The notes beneath the pieces were generated by a model. The model was given only the letters and a program-made list of their open reading frames with translations, was not told the DNA's origin and did not search any database. The position numbers and the translations under genes are program-made. This document shows, one piece after another, positions 1 through 6,890 of a stretch of 14,635 bases of DNA (positions are counted from its first letter, which is position 1; each line of letters starts with the position of its first letter). This stretch comes from Acidobacteriaceae bacterium (GTDB lineage: Bacteria; Acidobacteriota; Terriglobia; Terriglobales; SbA1): positions 11,064-25,698 of the forward strand of contig PLEA01000633.1 of assembly GCA_003136335.1 (NCBI GenBank), given 5' to 3'.

Positions 1-816
1 AAGGCGATGATCGACAAGCACCTGAAGCTGATCGAGCAGGCCGCGCGCAAGAAGGCGCAGATACTCTGTCTGCAGGAGCTTTTCTACGGGCCATATTTTT
101 GTGCGGAGCAAAACACGCGCTGGTACGAACTGACCGAACGTGTACCTGACGGGCCGACCACGCGTCTGATGCAGAAAGTTGCGGCGAAGCATCGTATGGT
201 GATGGTGATTCCAGTCTACGAAGAGCAGATGCCAGGCGTTTATTTCAACACTGCGGCGGTGATCGACGCTGACGGGCGCTATCTGGGCAAGTACCGCAAG
301 CATCACATTCCGCACTGCCATCCCGGATTCTGGGAAAAGTTTTATTTCACTCCTGGCGATCTCGGTTATCCAGTGTTTGAAACCAAGTACGCTCGCGTGG
401 GCGTGTACATTTGCTACGATCGCCATTTTCCCGAGGGCGCGCGCATCCTCGGACTGAACGGCGCGGAGATCGTGTTCAATCCTTCCGCCACTGTGGCCGG
501 GCTCTCGGAATATTTGTGGGAACTCGAACAGCCCGCTCATGCCGTGGCCAACGGCTACTTTGTGGGAGCGATCAATCGAGTGGGCACCGAGAAGCCGTGG
601 AGCATCGGCGAATTCTACGGGAAAAGTTATTTCTGCAATCCGCGGGGCAAGATCATTGCGCAGGCCAGCCGCGATAAAGACGAAGTCGTGGTTGCGGATC
701 TCGATCTCGACATGATCGCCGAAGTCCGAAAAGTCTGGCAGTTCTTCCGTGATCGCAGACCGGAAAGTTACGGTCCACTCACAACGCAGAGCGGAGCATC
801 CGCCGCCGCTGACTGA
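1..816 (+). CDS. Beta-ureidopropionase (N-carbamoyl-beta-alanine amidohydrolase), nitrilase superfamily, 5'-truncated
   Basis: This cytoplasmic amidohydrolase should convert N-carbamoyl-beta-alanine to beta-alanine, CO2 and ammonia, the third step of reductive pyrimidine breakdown. The frame is open from base 1. The first ATG (base 7) lies inside the conserved N-terminal helix, so roughly 15-30 residues are probably missing upstream. Numbering from that ATG, the nitrilase triad is complete: Glu24 (QELF), Lys98 (KYRKHHIPH) and Cys136 (YICYDRHFPE). The stretch NGAEIVFNPSAT, the LSEYLW segment, AINRVGTE and FYGKSY closely recall animal UPB1 and bacterial beta-ureidopropionases, more than plant-type N-carbamoylputrescine amidases, which remain the alternative. 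The NCS1 permease starts 19 bases after the stop and a dihydropyrimidinase lies nearby, which supports the pyrimidine assignment. Family and triad are clear; the substrate is inferred from motif resemblance and context. Confidence 0.88.
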   Translation, partial: KAMIDKHLKLIEQAARKKAQILCLQELFYGPYFCAEQNTRWYELTERVPDGPTTRLMQKVAAKHRMVMVIPVYEEQMPGVYFNTAAVIDADGRYLGKYRKHHIPHCHPGFWEKFYFTPGDLGYPVFETKYARVGVYICYDRHFPEGARILGLNGAEIVFNPSATVAGLSEYLWELEQPAHAVANGYFVGAINRVGTEKPWSIGEFYGKSYFCNPRGKIIAQASRDKDEVVVADLDLDMIAEVRKVWQFFRDRRPESYGPLTTQSGASAAAD

Positions 817-835
817 TCGCCAACCCTTCACGCTG

Positions 836-2269
836 ATGACGACCACCTCGCAATTCCGCTCTCGCATTGAATCCAGCCCTCTCTACAACGAGGACCTCGC
901 GCCGGTTAGCACCGAGCGCCGGCATTGGGGAACATACAACTTCGCTGCGCTGTGGATTTCGATGTCGGTGAACATTCTCACCTACATGCTAGCCGCAAGC
1001 TTGATTCAGGGAGGGATGAACTGGAAGCAGGCTGTCGGCACCATTTTTATTGGCAACGTGATTGTGTTGGCACCGATGCTGCTGAATTCGCATCCCGGCG
1101 CGAAATATGGAATTCCCTTCCCTGTTCTGGCTCGCGCGTCGTTCGGAGTGCTGGGCGCGAACATCGCTGCCGTGTTGCGCGCCCTGGTCGCCTGTGGATG
1201 GTTCGGCATTCAGGCGTGGATCGGCGGTGAAGCCATCAGTACATTGCTGGCAACGCTCACTCCCGGTTGGAAAAACTTTTCCTATGGGCCAGCCATCTGT
1301 TTCTTTCTGTTCTGGCTGATCAACCTCGCGGTCGTCCTCAAAGGAATCGAATACATTCGGATCCTGCAAGGAATCAGCGCGCCGATTTTGCTGGGCGTTG
1401 GATTGCTCCTGTTGGGGTGGGCCTATCATGCGGCAGGCGGCTTTGGGCCCATGTTCTCCGTGCCTTCGCGGTTTAACACGTTTCCTGAATTCCTGAAGTT
1501 CTTAATCCCCGCACTGAATGGGACCGTCGGTTTCTGGGCCACAGTTTCATTGAACATCCCGGACTTCACGCGGTTCGCGCGCAATCAGCGGGAGCAGGTG
1601 ATTGGTCAGGCATTGGCCTTGCCTACGACGATGACGCTGTACGCCTTCGTCGGAATTGTTGTGACCTCCGCCACGGTGGTGATCTACGGAACTGCGATCT
1701 GGGATCCGGTGCAACTTCTTAGCCGCTTTCATTCGCCCGTGGCCGTCGTGATTTCGCTGATTGCGATTCTATTAGCGACACTTAACGTTAACATCGGCGC
1801 GAATGTGGTTTCGCCGGCGAACGACTTTTCCAACCTGTGGCCTCGCGGCATTAATTTCCGCACGGGCGGCGTCATCACTTGTTTCATGGGGATCGCGCTC
1901 ATGCCGTGGAAGCTGCTCTCTAACTACAGGACATTTATTCTAGGCTGGCTGGGCGGGTATGCGGCCTTTCTCGGGCCCGTGGCAGGAATCATGATCTGCG
2001 ATTATTTCGTCATCCGGCGGAGGGTGTTGCAGGTTGACGACCTGTATCTTCGGGGCGGGATCTACGAATATTCGCGGGGATTCAACTGGTGCGCAGTAAT
2101 CGCGCTGGCGCTGGGAGCGGGCACGGCACTCGCCGGGCTTGCAATTCCGTCTGTGCGGGCGCTGTATGACTATTCGTGGTTCGCCGGCTTCGCAGTTTCC
2201 TTTGTGGCGTATTACGCGATGATGAAGTTTCAGCACCAGGGTGTAATTGCTCCCCAGGAAGCCGCGTAA
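836..2269 (+). CDS. NCS1-family nucleobase/hydantoin/allantoin permease
   Basis: A 477-residue inner-membrane symporter for a nucleobase or related ring compound, probably uracil, dihydropyrimidine, hydantoin or allantoin. Family hallmarks are the N-terminal NEDLAP (residues 18-23), WGTYNF (31-36), PFPVLARASFG (94-104), GWFGIQAWIGG (121-131), SPANDFSNL (326-334), MPWKLL (356-361) and the C-terminal CDYFVIRRR...DDLY block (388-403). About twelve hydrophobic segments are visible, as usual for the family. Trp122 and Gln126 keep the W-x3-Q spacing of the substrate site of the hydantoin transporter Mhp1; Trp234 and Asn323 may be the other contacts, judged from memory without an alignment. I chose the ATG at 836 because the longer GTG frame from 749 overlaps the amidohydrolase and adds non-family sequence. 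No good Shine-Dalgarno precedes 836, so translation is probably coupled to the upstream gene. The exact substrate cannot be read from the sequence. Confidence 0.92.
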   Translation: MTTTSQFRSRIESSPLYNEDLAPVSTERRHWGTYNFAALWISMSVNILTYMLAASLIQGGMNWKQAVGTIFIGNVIVLAPMLLNSHPGAKYGIPFPVLARASFGVLGANIAAVLRALVACGWFGIQAWIGGEAISTLLATLTPGWKNFSYGPAICFFLFWLINLAVVLKGIEYIRILQGISAPILLGVGLLLLGWAYHAAGGFGPMFSVPSRFNTFPEFLKFLIPALNGTVGFWATVSLNIPDFTRFARNQREQVIGQALALPTTMTLYAFVGIVVTSATVVIYGTAIWDPVQLLSRFHSPVAVVISLIAILLATLNVNIGANVVSPANDFSNLWPRGINFRTGGVITCFMGIALMPWKLLSNYRTFILGWLGGYAAFLGPVAGIMICDYFVIRRRVLQVDDLYLRGGIYEYSRGFNWCAVIALALGAGTALAGLAIPSVRALYDYSWFAGFAVSFVAYYAMMKFQHQGVIAPQEAA

Positions 2270-2284
2270 CGTCGACGCTTACGC
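2264..2284. terminator. Inverted repeat spanning two convergent stop codons, possible bidirectional terminator
   Basis: GCGTAA (2264-2269) and TTACGC (2279-2284) are exact inverted repeats around a 9-base centre that itself contains the palindrome CGTCGACG. The arms include the stop codons of the NCS1 permease and of the opposing oxidoreductase, whose coding ends are only 9 bases apart. A hairpin could form in both transcripts, but no T-rich tail follows, so an intrinsic terminator is only a possibility. Confidence 0.25.
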
Positions 2285-3283
2285 CTTCCTGCCTTTCAGG
2301 AATTCAGGCAGCACCTCACGCTGGTAAAGGTCGAGCGTCTGTTCTTCATCCCCGCACATCAAATAGATGTTGAACTGGGTGACACCTACATCCGTGAGGT
2401 CGCGCAACTTTTTGCGGTGAGCCTCAATCGGACCCACCAGGCAGAAGCGGTCCACGACTTCATCCGAAACAAAATTCGCGTTGTCGCTATCCACCTCGCA
2501 GTGATGCTGATAATCGTATGCGCCGCGATCCTGCACAAACGAAGTCAGCGCGGGCGGCAGGTCTTCGGGCTTGTATTGCCGGATCAGATCCATCACATGG
2601 TTCGAGACCAAAGCTGGGAACCAACGCACTCGCTCGCGAGCGACGCTTAAATCATTTGAGACCCAAACAGGAGCTGCCGCCATCACTTCGATCCGACTCA
2701 GGTCCCGTCCCGCGGCACGAGCACCTTCTTTCACGAAGCCCATGCACCAGGCGATCAGAGCCGGATCGGCAAACTGCAGAATAATTCCGTCGGCGACTCG
2801 CCCGGCCATGTGCAGCACCTTGGGACCGTATCCGGCGATCCAAACTCGTGGAGAATCTTTCGCCCAACTGAGGCGCGTGGGTTGACCGTCGTGCTGCACT
2901 TCCTTGCCGGACGTAAGATCGCGGAACTCCGCCACCGCAGCTTCTAACTGCAACCAGCTTACGGGCTTCTTGCCCATCACACGTCGTGAACTGTCGCCGC
3001 GGCCGATGCCGAGTTCCATCCGTCCGCCGGAAATCAGGTTCAGGGTCGCGAACAAGCTCGCCGTCACGGTCAAGTCGCGAGTCGCGGGATTCGTCACGCA
3101 CGTCCCCAACCGCATGTGCTGCGTGTTCGTCGCCATCAGGGTCAGCAGAGGATACGGTTCCTTCCACAAAACGTGAGAGTCGAAAACCCAGCCGTATTCA
3201 AAACCTGCGCCCTCCGCCTGCCGCGTCAGGCCGATGATGCGTTCGATCGAGATGTCAGGTTTCAGTGCGATGCCGAATTGCAT
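2279..3283 (-). CDS. LLM-class flavin/F420-dependent oxidoreductase (luciferase-like TIM barrel)
   Basis: A 334-residue luciferase-like monooxygenase superfamily protein. The N-terminus MQFGIALKPD (1-10) is the first barrel strand, DSHVLWKEPYP (35-45) follows, RLGTCVTNPATRD (58-70) carries the usual strand-4 segment, and SGGRMELGIGRGDS (85-98) is the typical cofactor-phosphate loop. The overall pattern resembles F420-dependent reductases of the Mer type, and I recall the TIGR03842/CPS_4081 group as its nearest relative; that group is often annotated as F420-dependent. Whether F420, FMN or both is used cannot be decided here. I chose ATG 3283 because AAAGGGA lies about 8 bases upstream and the protein begins directly with the first strand; the extra 23 codons of the longer frame look noncoding. 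It is divergent from dihydropyrimidinase, with a 123-base gap, and convergent with the permease. Reaction unknown: uracil or dihydrouracil redox chemistry is a context-based hypothesis. Confidence 0.85.
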   Translation of the reverse strand: MQFGIALKPDISIERIIGLTRQAEGAGFEYGWVFDSHVLWKEPYPLLTLMATNTQHMRLGTCVTNPATRDLTVTASLFATLNLISGGRMELGIGRGDSSRRVMGKKPVSWLQLEAAVAEFRDLTSGKEVQHDGQPTRLSWAKDSPRVWIAGYGPKVLHMAGRVADGIILQFADPALIAWCMGFVKEGARAAGRDLSRIEVMAAAPVWVSNDLSVARERVRWFPALVSNHVMDLIRQYKPEDLPPALTSFVQDRGAYDYQHHCEVDSDNANFVSDEVVDRFCLVGPIEAHRKKLRDLTDVGVTQFNIYLMCGDEEQTLDLYQREVLPEFLKGRKA

Positions 3284-3323
3284 GGCTGGTCCCTTTCGTT
3301 GGAGAGATGATGACGAACGGATG

Positions 3324-3352
3324 TGAACAACTAAAGTGCGGGAGTTTAGCAT
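3324..3352 (+). promoter_or_regulatory. Candidate sigma70-type promoter for dihydropyrimidinase
   Basis: TGAACA (3324-3329) and TAGCAT (3347-3352) are separated by exactly 17 bases, 54 bases before the dihydropyrimidinase start. Each hexamer matches four of six consensus positions. An overlapping TAGAAT (3352-3357) could serve as the -10 instead. The element lies in the short divergent gap shared with the LLM oxidoreductase gene. No clear opposite-strand promoter was found for that gene. Confidence 0.4.
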
Positions 3353-3370
3353 AGAATCCTTCTCTCATCT

Positions 3371-3390
3371 CGGCCCGGGACGCGGGGCCG
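3371..3390 (+). promoter_or_regulatory. GC-rich hairpin just upstream of the dihydropyrimidinase ribosome binding site
   Basis: CGGCCC (3371-3376) and GGGCCG (3385-3390) are perfect inverted arms of six G/C pairs around an 8-base loop. The hairpin lies between the candidate promoter and the strong GGAGG (3397-3401), which sits five bases before the ATG at 3407. It would be in the 5' leader if transcription starts near 3360. It could be an operator, an mRNA stabiliser or chance in a GC-rich stretch. Confidence 0.3.
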
Positions 3391-3406
3391 CGCGACGGAG
3401 GACTCG

Positions 3407-4804
3407 ATGGGTTTCGACACGATCATCAGAAACGGTTCCGTAGTGACGGCAACGGATATTTACAAGGCGGACATTGCCATTGCAAATGGCAAGATCACCG
3501 CCATCGGAACCGATCTTCCGGGGCAGAACGCTACTAAGATCTTGGACGCGTCGGGCAAACTTGTTCTCCCAGGCGGCATCGACGTGCATACTCACCTTGA
3601 CATGCCCTTCGGCGGCACGACCAGCGCTGACGATTTTGAAACCGGCACGCGGGCCGCCGCTTTCGGCGGCACCACCACGCTGATCGATTTCGCGATTCAA
3701 TACAAAGGCCAACCGTTGCGTCAGGCCTTCGACACATGGATGAGCAAAGCGTCGAGCAAAGCCACGTGCGATTACGGTTTCCATTGCATCGTGACCGACG
3801 TGTCGGGCGGGCAACTTTCGGAAATGAACGATCTGGTACACGAAGGCGTGACTAGTTTCAAGCTTTTCATGGCATATCCGGGCGTGTTCATGCTCGACGA
3901 TGGCAGCATTTTAAAAGCTCTGCAGACTGCTTCGAAAAATGGCGGGCTGGTTTGCATGCACGCGGAAAACGGCAGCGCGATTGACGTGATCGTGCAGCAG
4001 GCCTTGGCGGAAGGAAAACGAGCGCCTAAGTATCATGCTCTCACTCGTCCCACAACCGCGGAGGCCGAGGCCGTAGGACGCGCCATCGCCTTGGCCGAGA
4101 TGGCGGGCGCGCCGATTTACATTGTTCATTTGAGTTGCAATGAGGCGCTCGAAAAAGTTCGAGAGGCCCGCGATCGTGGACTTCCAGTCTACGCGGAGAC
4201 CTGTCCTCAGTATTTGTACCTCTCGCTTGACAACATGGATGCGCCCGGTTTTGAAGGAGCGAAGTACGTTTTCACTCCGCCACTGCGTGAGAAGTGGCAC
4301 CAGGAAAAACTGTGGAATGGCCTCAAGCAGGATCACTTGCAGGTTGTCTCTACCGATCATTGCCCGTTTTGTTTTAAAGAGCAAAAAGAATTGGGCCGTG
4401 ACGATTTCACGAAAATTCCCAACGGCGGTCCGGGAGTGGAGCACCGCATGAGTTTGATCTACTCCGGAGGCGTGGCCAAAGGTCGCTTCAGCGCGAACCG
4501 CTTTGTGGAACTGGTTTCGACCGCTCCGGCCAAGCTGTTTGGCCTGTATCCGCGCAAGGGGACGATCTCGATTGGCAGCGATGCGGACCTGGTGATTTTT
4601 GATCCTGCTCGCAAGCACACGATCAGTGCCAAGACTCACCACATGCGCGTCGATTACTCGATGTTCGAGGGCGTTCAGGTCACGGGGATGCCCGACGTAG
4701 TTCTGTCGCGAGGCCGAGTTATTGTGGAAGGCGAGAAGTTCCTGGGACGTGCGGGACAGGGAGAATTCCTGCGACGCGCAACTTATGCGCAGGTAAAAGG
4801 CTAA
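3407..4804 (+). CDS. hydA: Dihydropyrimidinase / D-hydantoinase
   Basis: This 465-residue cytoplasmic amidohydrolase opens the ring of 5,6-dihydrouracil and dihydrothymine to the N-carbamoyl-beta-amino acids, the substrates of the amidohydrolase at the window start. The binuclear metal centre is complete: His61 and His63 (GIDVHTHLD), Lys152 for carboxylation (SFKLFMAYPG), His185 (CMHAENG), His241 (IVHLSC) and Asp317 (STDHCPF). These lie within two or three residues of the corresponding positions in Bacillus D-hydantoinase, and the length is normal for the family (about 460-470). The GGAGG at 3397-3401, five bases before the ATG, fixes the start. The gene is convergent with the nucleoside hydrolase, with seven bases between stops. 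Family members often also hydrolyse hydantoins, so a role in hydantoin use remains possible, but the cluster favours pyrimidines. Confidence 0.95.
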   Translation: MGFDTIIRNGSVVTATDIYKADIAIANGKITAIGTDLPGQNATKILDASGKLVLPGGIDVHTHLDMPFGGTTSADDFETGTRAAAFGGTTTLIDFAIQYKGQPLRQAFDTWMSKASSKATCDYGFHCIVTDVSGGQLSEMNDLVHEGVTSFKLFMAYPGVFMLDDGSILKALQTASKNGGLVCMHAENGSAIDVIVQQALAEGKRAPKYHALTRPTTAEAEAVGRAIALAEMAGAPIYIVHLSCNEALEKVREARDRGLPVYAETCPQYLYLSLDNMDAPGFEGAKYVFTPPLREKWHQEKLWNGLKQDHLQVVSTDHCPFCFKEQKELGRDDFTKIPNGGPGVEHRMSLIYSGGVAKGRFSANRFVELVSTAPAKLFGLYPRKGTISIGSDADLVIFDPARKHTISAKTHHMRVDYSMFEGVQVTGMPDVVLSRGRVIVEGEKFLGRAGQGEFLRRATYAQVKG

Positions 4805-4811
4805 TACTTCT

Positions 4812-5786
4812 CTATCGCAGAGCCGCGTAGAGCGCTTCTTTCCAGCGCCTGTTATCGATGCTCCAGCACACGTTGGCCTTCCGTCCGTCGAGCACTGGAG
4901 CCCATACCGCCTGGTTGCGATCATCTCCGGCGACATTCAGACGATCCACTACCGTCATCCCGCGCGTCAGCTCGCTCTGAGTCTCGACATCGACATAGTG
5001 CTCGCTCCACTCAGTTCCAGCTGTTGGATCGAGCGCGAGGCACATCGCAACCGGGTCAGGGAGACAGATTCCATCCTCCCCGGTTTGAATCTTGTAAGCT
5101 TCACGCGCGTGACTGTTGCACTCGATGGCGAAGTGGGCGAGTGTGGTATTGAATCCCTCAACGTGAGCGATTTCGCGTTCGCGGAGCACGGCGTCGCCGC
5201 GGCAGAGTTGCCATCCAATCAGTTCCGCGGGAAGGTCACTGCGCATCACGATGCGCGCCGCCTCCGGATCGACCCAGATGTTGTACTCTGCTGCCGGCGT
5301 GACGTTGCCTTCGCAACACGGCGCTCCTCCCATTACCACGCAGCGACTGACTTTTGCGGCAATTTTGGGATTCTTCGAAAGCGCCATAGCGATGTTGGTC
5401 AGCGGACCCAACGTGACTAGAACGAGACCAGGATTCTCCTCGATCGTCTTGATGATGGCATCGACCGCGTGCAATCGTTCCGCAGAATGCCGCGTCGCGG
5501 GATAGTTGTGGTCTCCCAGCCCGTCGTGCCCATGAAACCAGGCCGCGTTCTGATACGTACGCAGCAGAGGCTTTTCCGCACCCGAGTAGACGGGCACATT
5601 CGCGCCGCAAAGCTCAACCGTGTAGAGAGCGTTGCGAGTCGCCTGTTGCACGTCCACGTTCCCGGCAACAACTGTAATCGCGGCCGCGCGAACATCTGGC
5701 GCACGCAACGCCATGATGAGCGCGACGGCATCATCGGAGGCTGTATCGGTATCAATGAGAAACGTGCGAGGCACCTGCGTTAGCAT
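4812..5786 (-). CDS. Nucleoside hydrolase, inosine-uridine-preferring (IunH/Rih) family
   Basis: A 324-residue N-ribohydrolase that should split nucleosides into base and ribose. The calcium-binding N-terminal motif is intact: FLIDTDTASDDAVAL with Asp12, Asp14, Asp18 and Asp19. LGPLTNIA, VVMGGAP, EYNIWVDPEAA and the C-terminal LPDP with Asp244 follow in the usual order, matching the layout I recall for Crithidia fasciculata hydrolase. Unusually, residue 243 is Pro (codon 5058-5060), where the classical group has the catalytic His of the HDP motif, so substrate range or leaving-group activation may differ. I chose ATG 5786 because the 58 residues added by the longer frame (to 5960) would run into the divergent permease gene. 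No good Shine-Dalgarno precedes this ATG; a GTG at 5774-5772 (residue 5) is an alternative. Its divergent neighbour is a permease, which suggests uptake followed by hydrolysis. Confidence 0.9.
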   Translation of the reverse strand: MLTQVPRTFLIDTDTASDDAVALIMALRAPDVRAAAITVVAGNVDVQQATRNALYTVELCGANVPVYSGAEKPLLRTYQNAAWFHGHDGLGDHNYPATRHSAERLHAVDAIIKTIEENPGLVLVTLGPLTNIAMALSKNPKIAAKVSRCVVMGGAPCCEGNVTPAAEYNIWVDPEAARIVMRSDLPAELIGWQLCRGDAVLREREIAHVEGFNTTLAHFAIECNSHAREAYKIQTGEDGICLPDPVAMCLALDPTAGTEWSEHYVDVETQSELTRGMTVVDRLNVAGDDRNQAVWAPVLDGRKANVCWSIDNRRWKEALYAALR

Positions 5787-5805
5787 AGCAGGCCGTCGAG
5801 AATCT

Positions 5806-5820
5806 GCTCGCGCGGCGAGC
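5806..5820. repeat. Perfect inverted repeat in the divergent nucleoside hydrolase/permease gap
   Basis: GCTCGC (5806-5811) and GCGAGC (5815-5820) are exact inverted arms around a GCG centre. The repeat lies 20 bases upstream of the hydrolase ATG and just upstream of the candidate permease -35. It is placed where an operator acting on both genes could lie, but short GC-rich palindromes arise by chance. Confidence 0.25.
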
Positions 5821-5826
5821 TCTGAC

Positions 5827-5855
5827 TTGTGACTCGCGACGAAGAAGAGTACAGT
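5827..5855 (+). promoter_or_regulatory. Candidate sigma70-type promoter for the DMT permease
   Basis: TTGTGA (5827-5832) and TACAGT (5850-5855) are 17 bases apart, each with four of six consensus matches, and lie 26 bases before the permease ATG. The leader then carries AAGGGAGA (5868-5875), a good ribosome binding site five bases from the start codon. Confidence 0.4.
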
Positions 5856-5880
5856 TACACACTTTCCAAGGGAGACTACG

Positions 5881-6858
5881 ATGTTTACGCCCCCGAGTCT
5901 ATCGATTGCGTTGTTGATGATGATCACCAGCGCCATCTGCTGGGGGTCGTGGGCCAACACTTACAAGGGCGTCAAGAATTATCGTTTCGAGCTTTTTTAT
6001 TGGGACTACGCGATTGGCATCTTTCTGATTTCTCTGATTCTCGCCTTTACCATGGGGAGCAGCGGCCACAACTCCACCAGTTTCATTAATAACGTTCAAT
6101 CGGCCGACAGTTCAAACATCATTTCTACTCTGGTGGGCGGGGCCATTTTCAATTTGGCGAACCTGTTGCTGGTAGCGGCAATTGATATGGCCGGACTCGC
6201 GGTTGCCTTCCCCGTGTCGATTGGAATCGCGCTGGTAGTCGGGGTCGTGTTGAGCTATGCGCTGCAGCCTAAGGGAAACGCAATGTTCCTGGCGATGGGC
6301 GTTGCGTGCGCGCTGGTGGCTGTGATCCTCGACGGCAAAGCTTATGGAAGCCTTGCCAGCGCCGGCCGCTCGGTGTCGCGCAAGAGCATGGTCACATGCG
6401 TGGTTTCGGGTGTGTTGATGGGGCTGTGGGCGCCGTTCGTTACTCGGTCAATGACGCATGGCAACACGCTCGGGCCTTATAGCGTTGCGGTTTTTCTCAC
6501 GCTCGGCGCTCTGCTCTCGTGTTTCCTGTGGAATATTTATTTTATGAAGAGGCCGCTGGTCGGCGAACCGGTTAATTTCAGCGGCTTCTTCAGCGGGCCG
6601 CCCTCGGGGCATCTGCTCGGCTTAGCCGGCGGAGTGATCTGGGGCACGGGCATGGTTTTCAATCTGGTGGCGGCAAGCTTCACGGGAGTAGCGATTTCCT
6701 ATGCCATCGGACAATCGGCGCCCATGGTTGCGGCACTCTGGGGAGTGCTGGCCTGGAAAGAATTTGCGGGCTCAGGAACTCGCGCCAAGTTTTATCTTGC
6801 GCTCATGTTTGTTTTCTATGGGTTGGCGATTCTGCTCGTCGCGCGCGCGAACGGCTGA
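5881..6858 (+). CDS. DMT-superfamily permease, ureide-permease/GRP-like
   Basis: A 325-residue, strongly hydrophobic protein with about ten membrane segments, typical of the drug/metabolite transporter superfamily. The N-terminal ICWGSWANTYKG and FELFYWDYAIG (near residues 19-46), and the central GGAIFNLANLLLVAAIDMAGLAVAFPV, recall plant ureide permeases (UPS, allantoin/uracil transport) and bacterial relatives usually annotated as multidrug DMT or GRP sugar transporters. I recall such relatives in Bacteroidetes next to nucleoside hydrolases and ribokinases. The start is secure: AAGGGAGA lies five bases upstream and the neighbouring gene diverges. The 94-base gap to the nucleoside hydrolase suggests co-regulation. 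Likely cargo is a nucleoside, nucleobase, ureide or ribose; the sequence does not decide which. A drug-efflux role is not supported by the context. The C-terminus converges on the nucleoside transporter, 32 bases away. Confidence 0.8.
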   Translation: MFTPPSLSIALLMMITSAICWGSWANTYKGVKNYRFELFYWDYAIGIFLISLILAFTMGSSGHNSTSFINNVQSADSSNIISTLVGGAIFNLANLLLVAAIDMAGLAVAFPVSIGIALVVGVVLSYALQPKGNAMFLAMGVACALVAVILDGKAYGSLASAGRSVSRKSMVTCVVSGVLMGLWAPFVTRSMTHGNTLGPYSVAVFLTLGALLSCFLWNIYFMKRPLVGEPVNFSGFFSGPPSGHLLGLAGGVIWGTGMVFNLVAASFTGVAISYAIGQSAPMVAALWGVLAWKEFAGSGTRAKFYLALMFVFYGLAILLVARANG

Positions 6859-6890
6859 GCGCGAACGGTAATTTATTTCCCAAATACAGT

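Noticed and set aside
749..835. GTG-initiated extension of the NCS1 permease
   Set aside because: It overlaps the end of the amidohydrolase in another frame and encodes a polar Arg/Pro-rich stretch unlike NCS1 N-termini; ATG 836 gives a normal length.
2279..3283. Assignment of the LLM gene as RutA of the oxidative Rut pathway
   Set aside because: No RutB, RutC, RutD or RutF partner is present. The surrounding genes belong to the reductive route, and the motifs look closer to the F420/Mer-type branch.
3911..4936. 341-codon open frame on the minus strand across the dihydropyrimidinase gene
   Set aside because: It is antisense to a gene with a complete catalytic site, its translation is rich in Arg and Ser without family motifs, and it crosses into the neighbouring hydrolase. 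It is a shadow frame.
5787..5960. 58-residue N-terminal extension of the nucleoside hydrolase
   Set aside because: It contains no family sequence and would overlap the divergent permease gene and its RBS; family homology begins at FLIDTDT, right after the ATG at 5786.
5881..6858. Multidrug exporter annotation for the DMT permease
   Set aside because: The protein resembles ureide/GRP-type permeases and is paired with a nucleoside hydrolase; nothing nearby suggests drug resistance.
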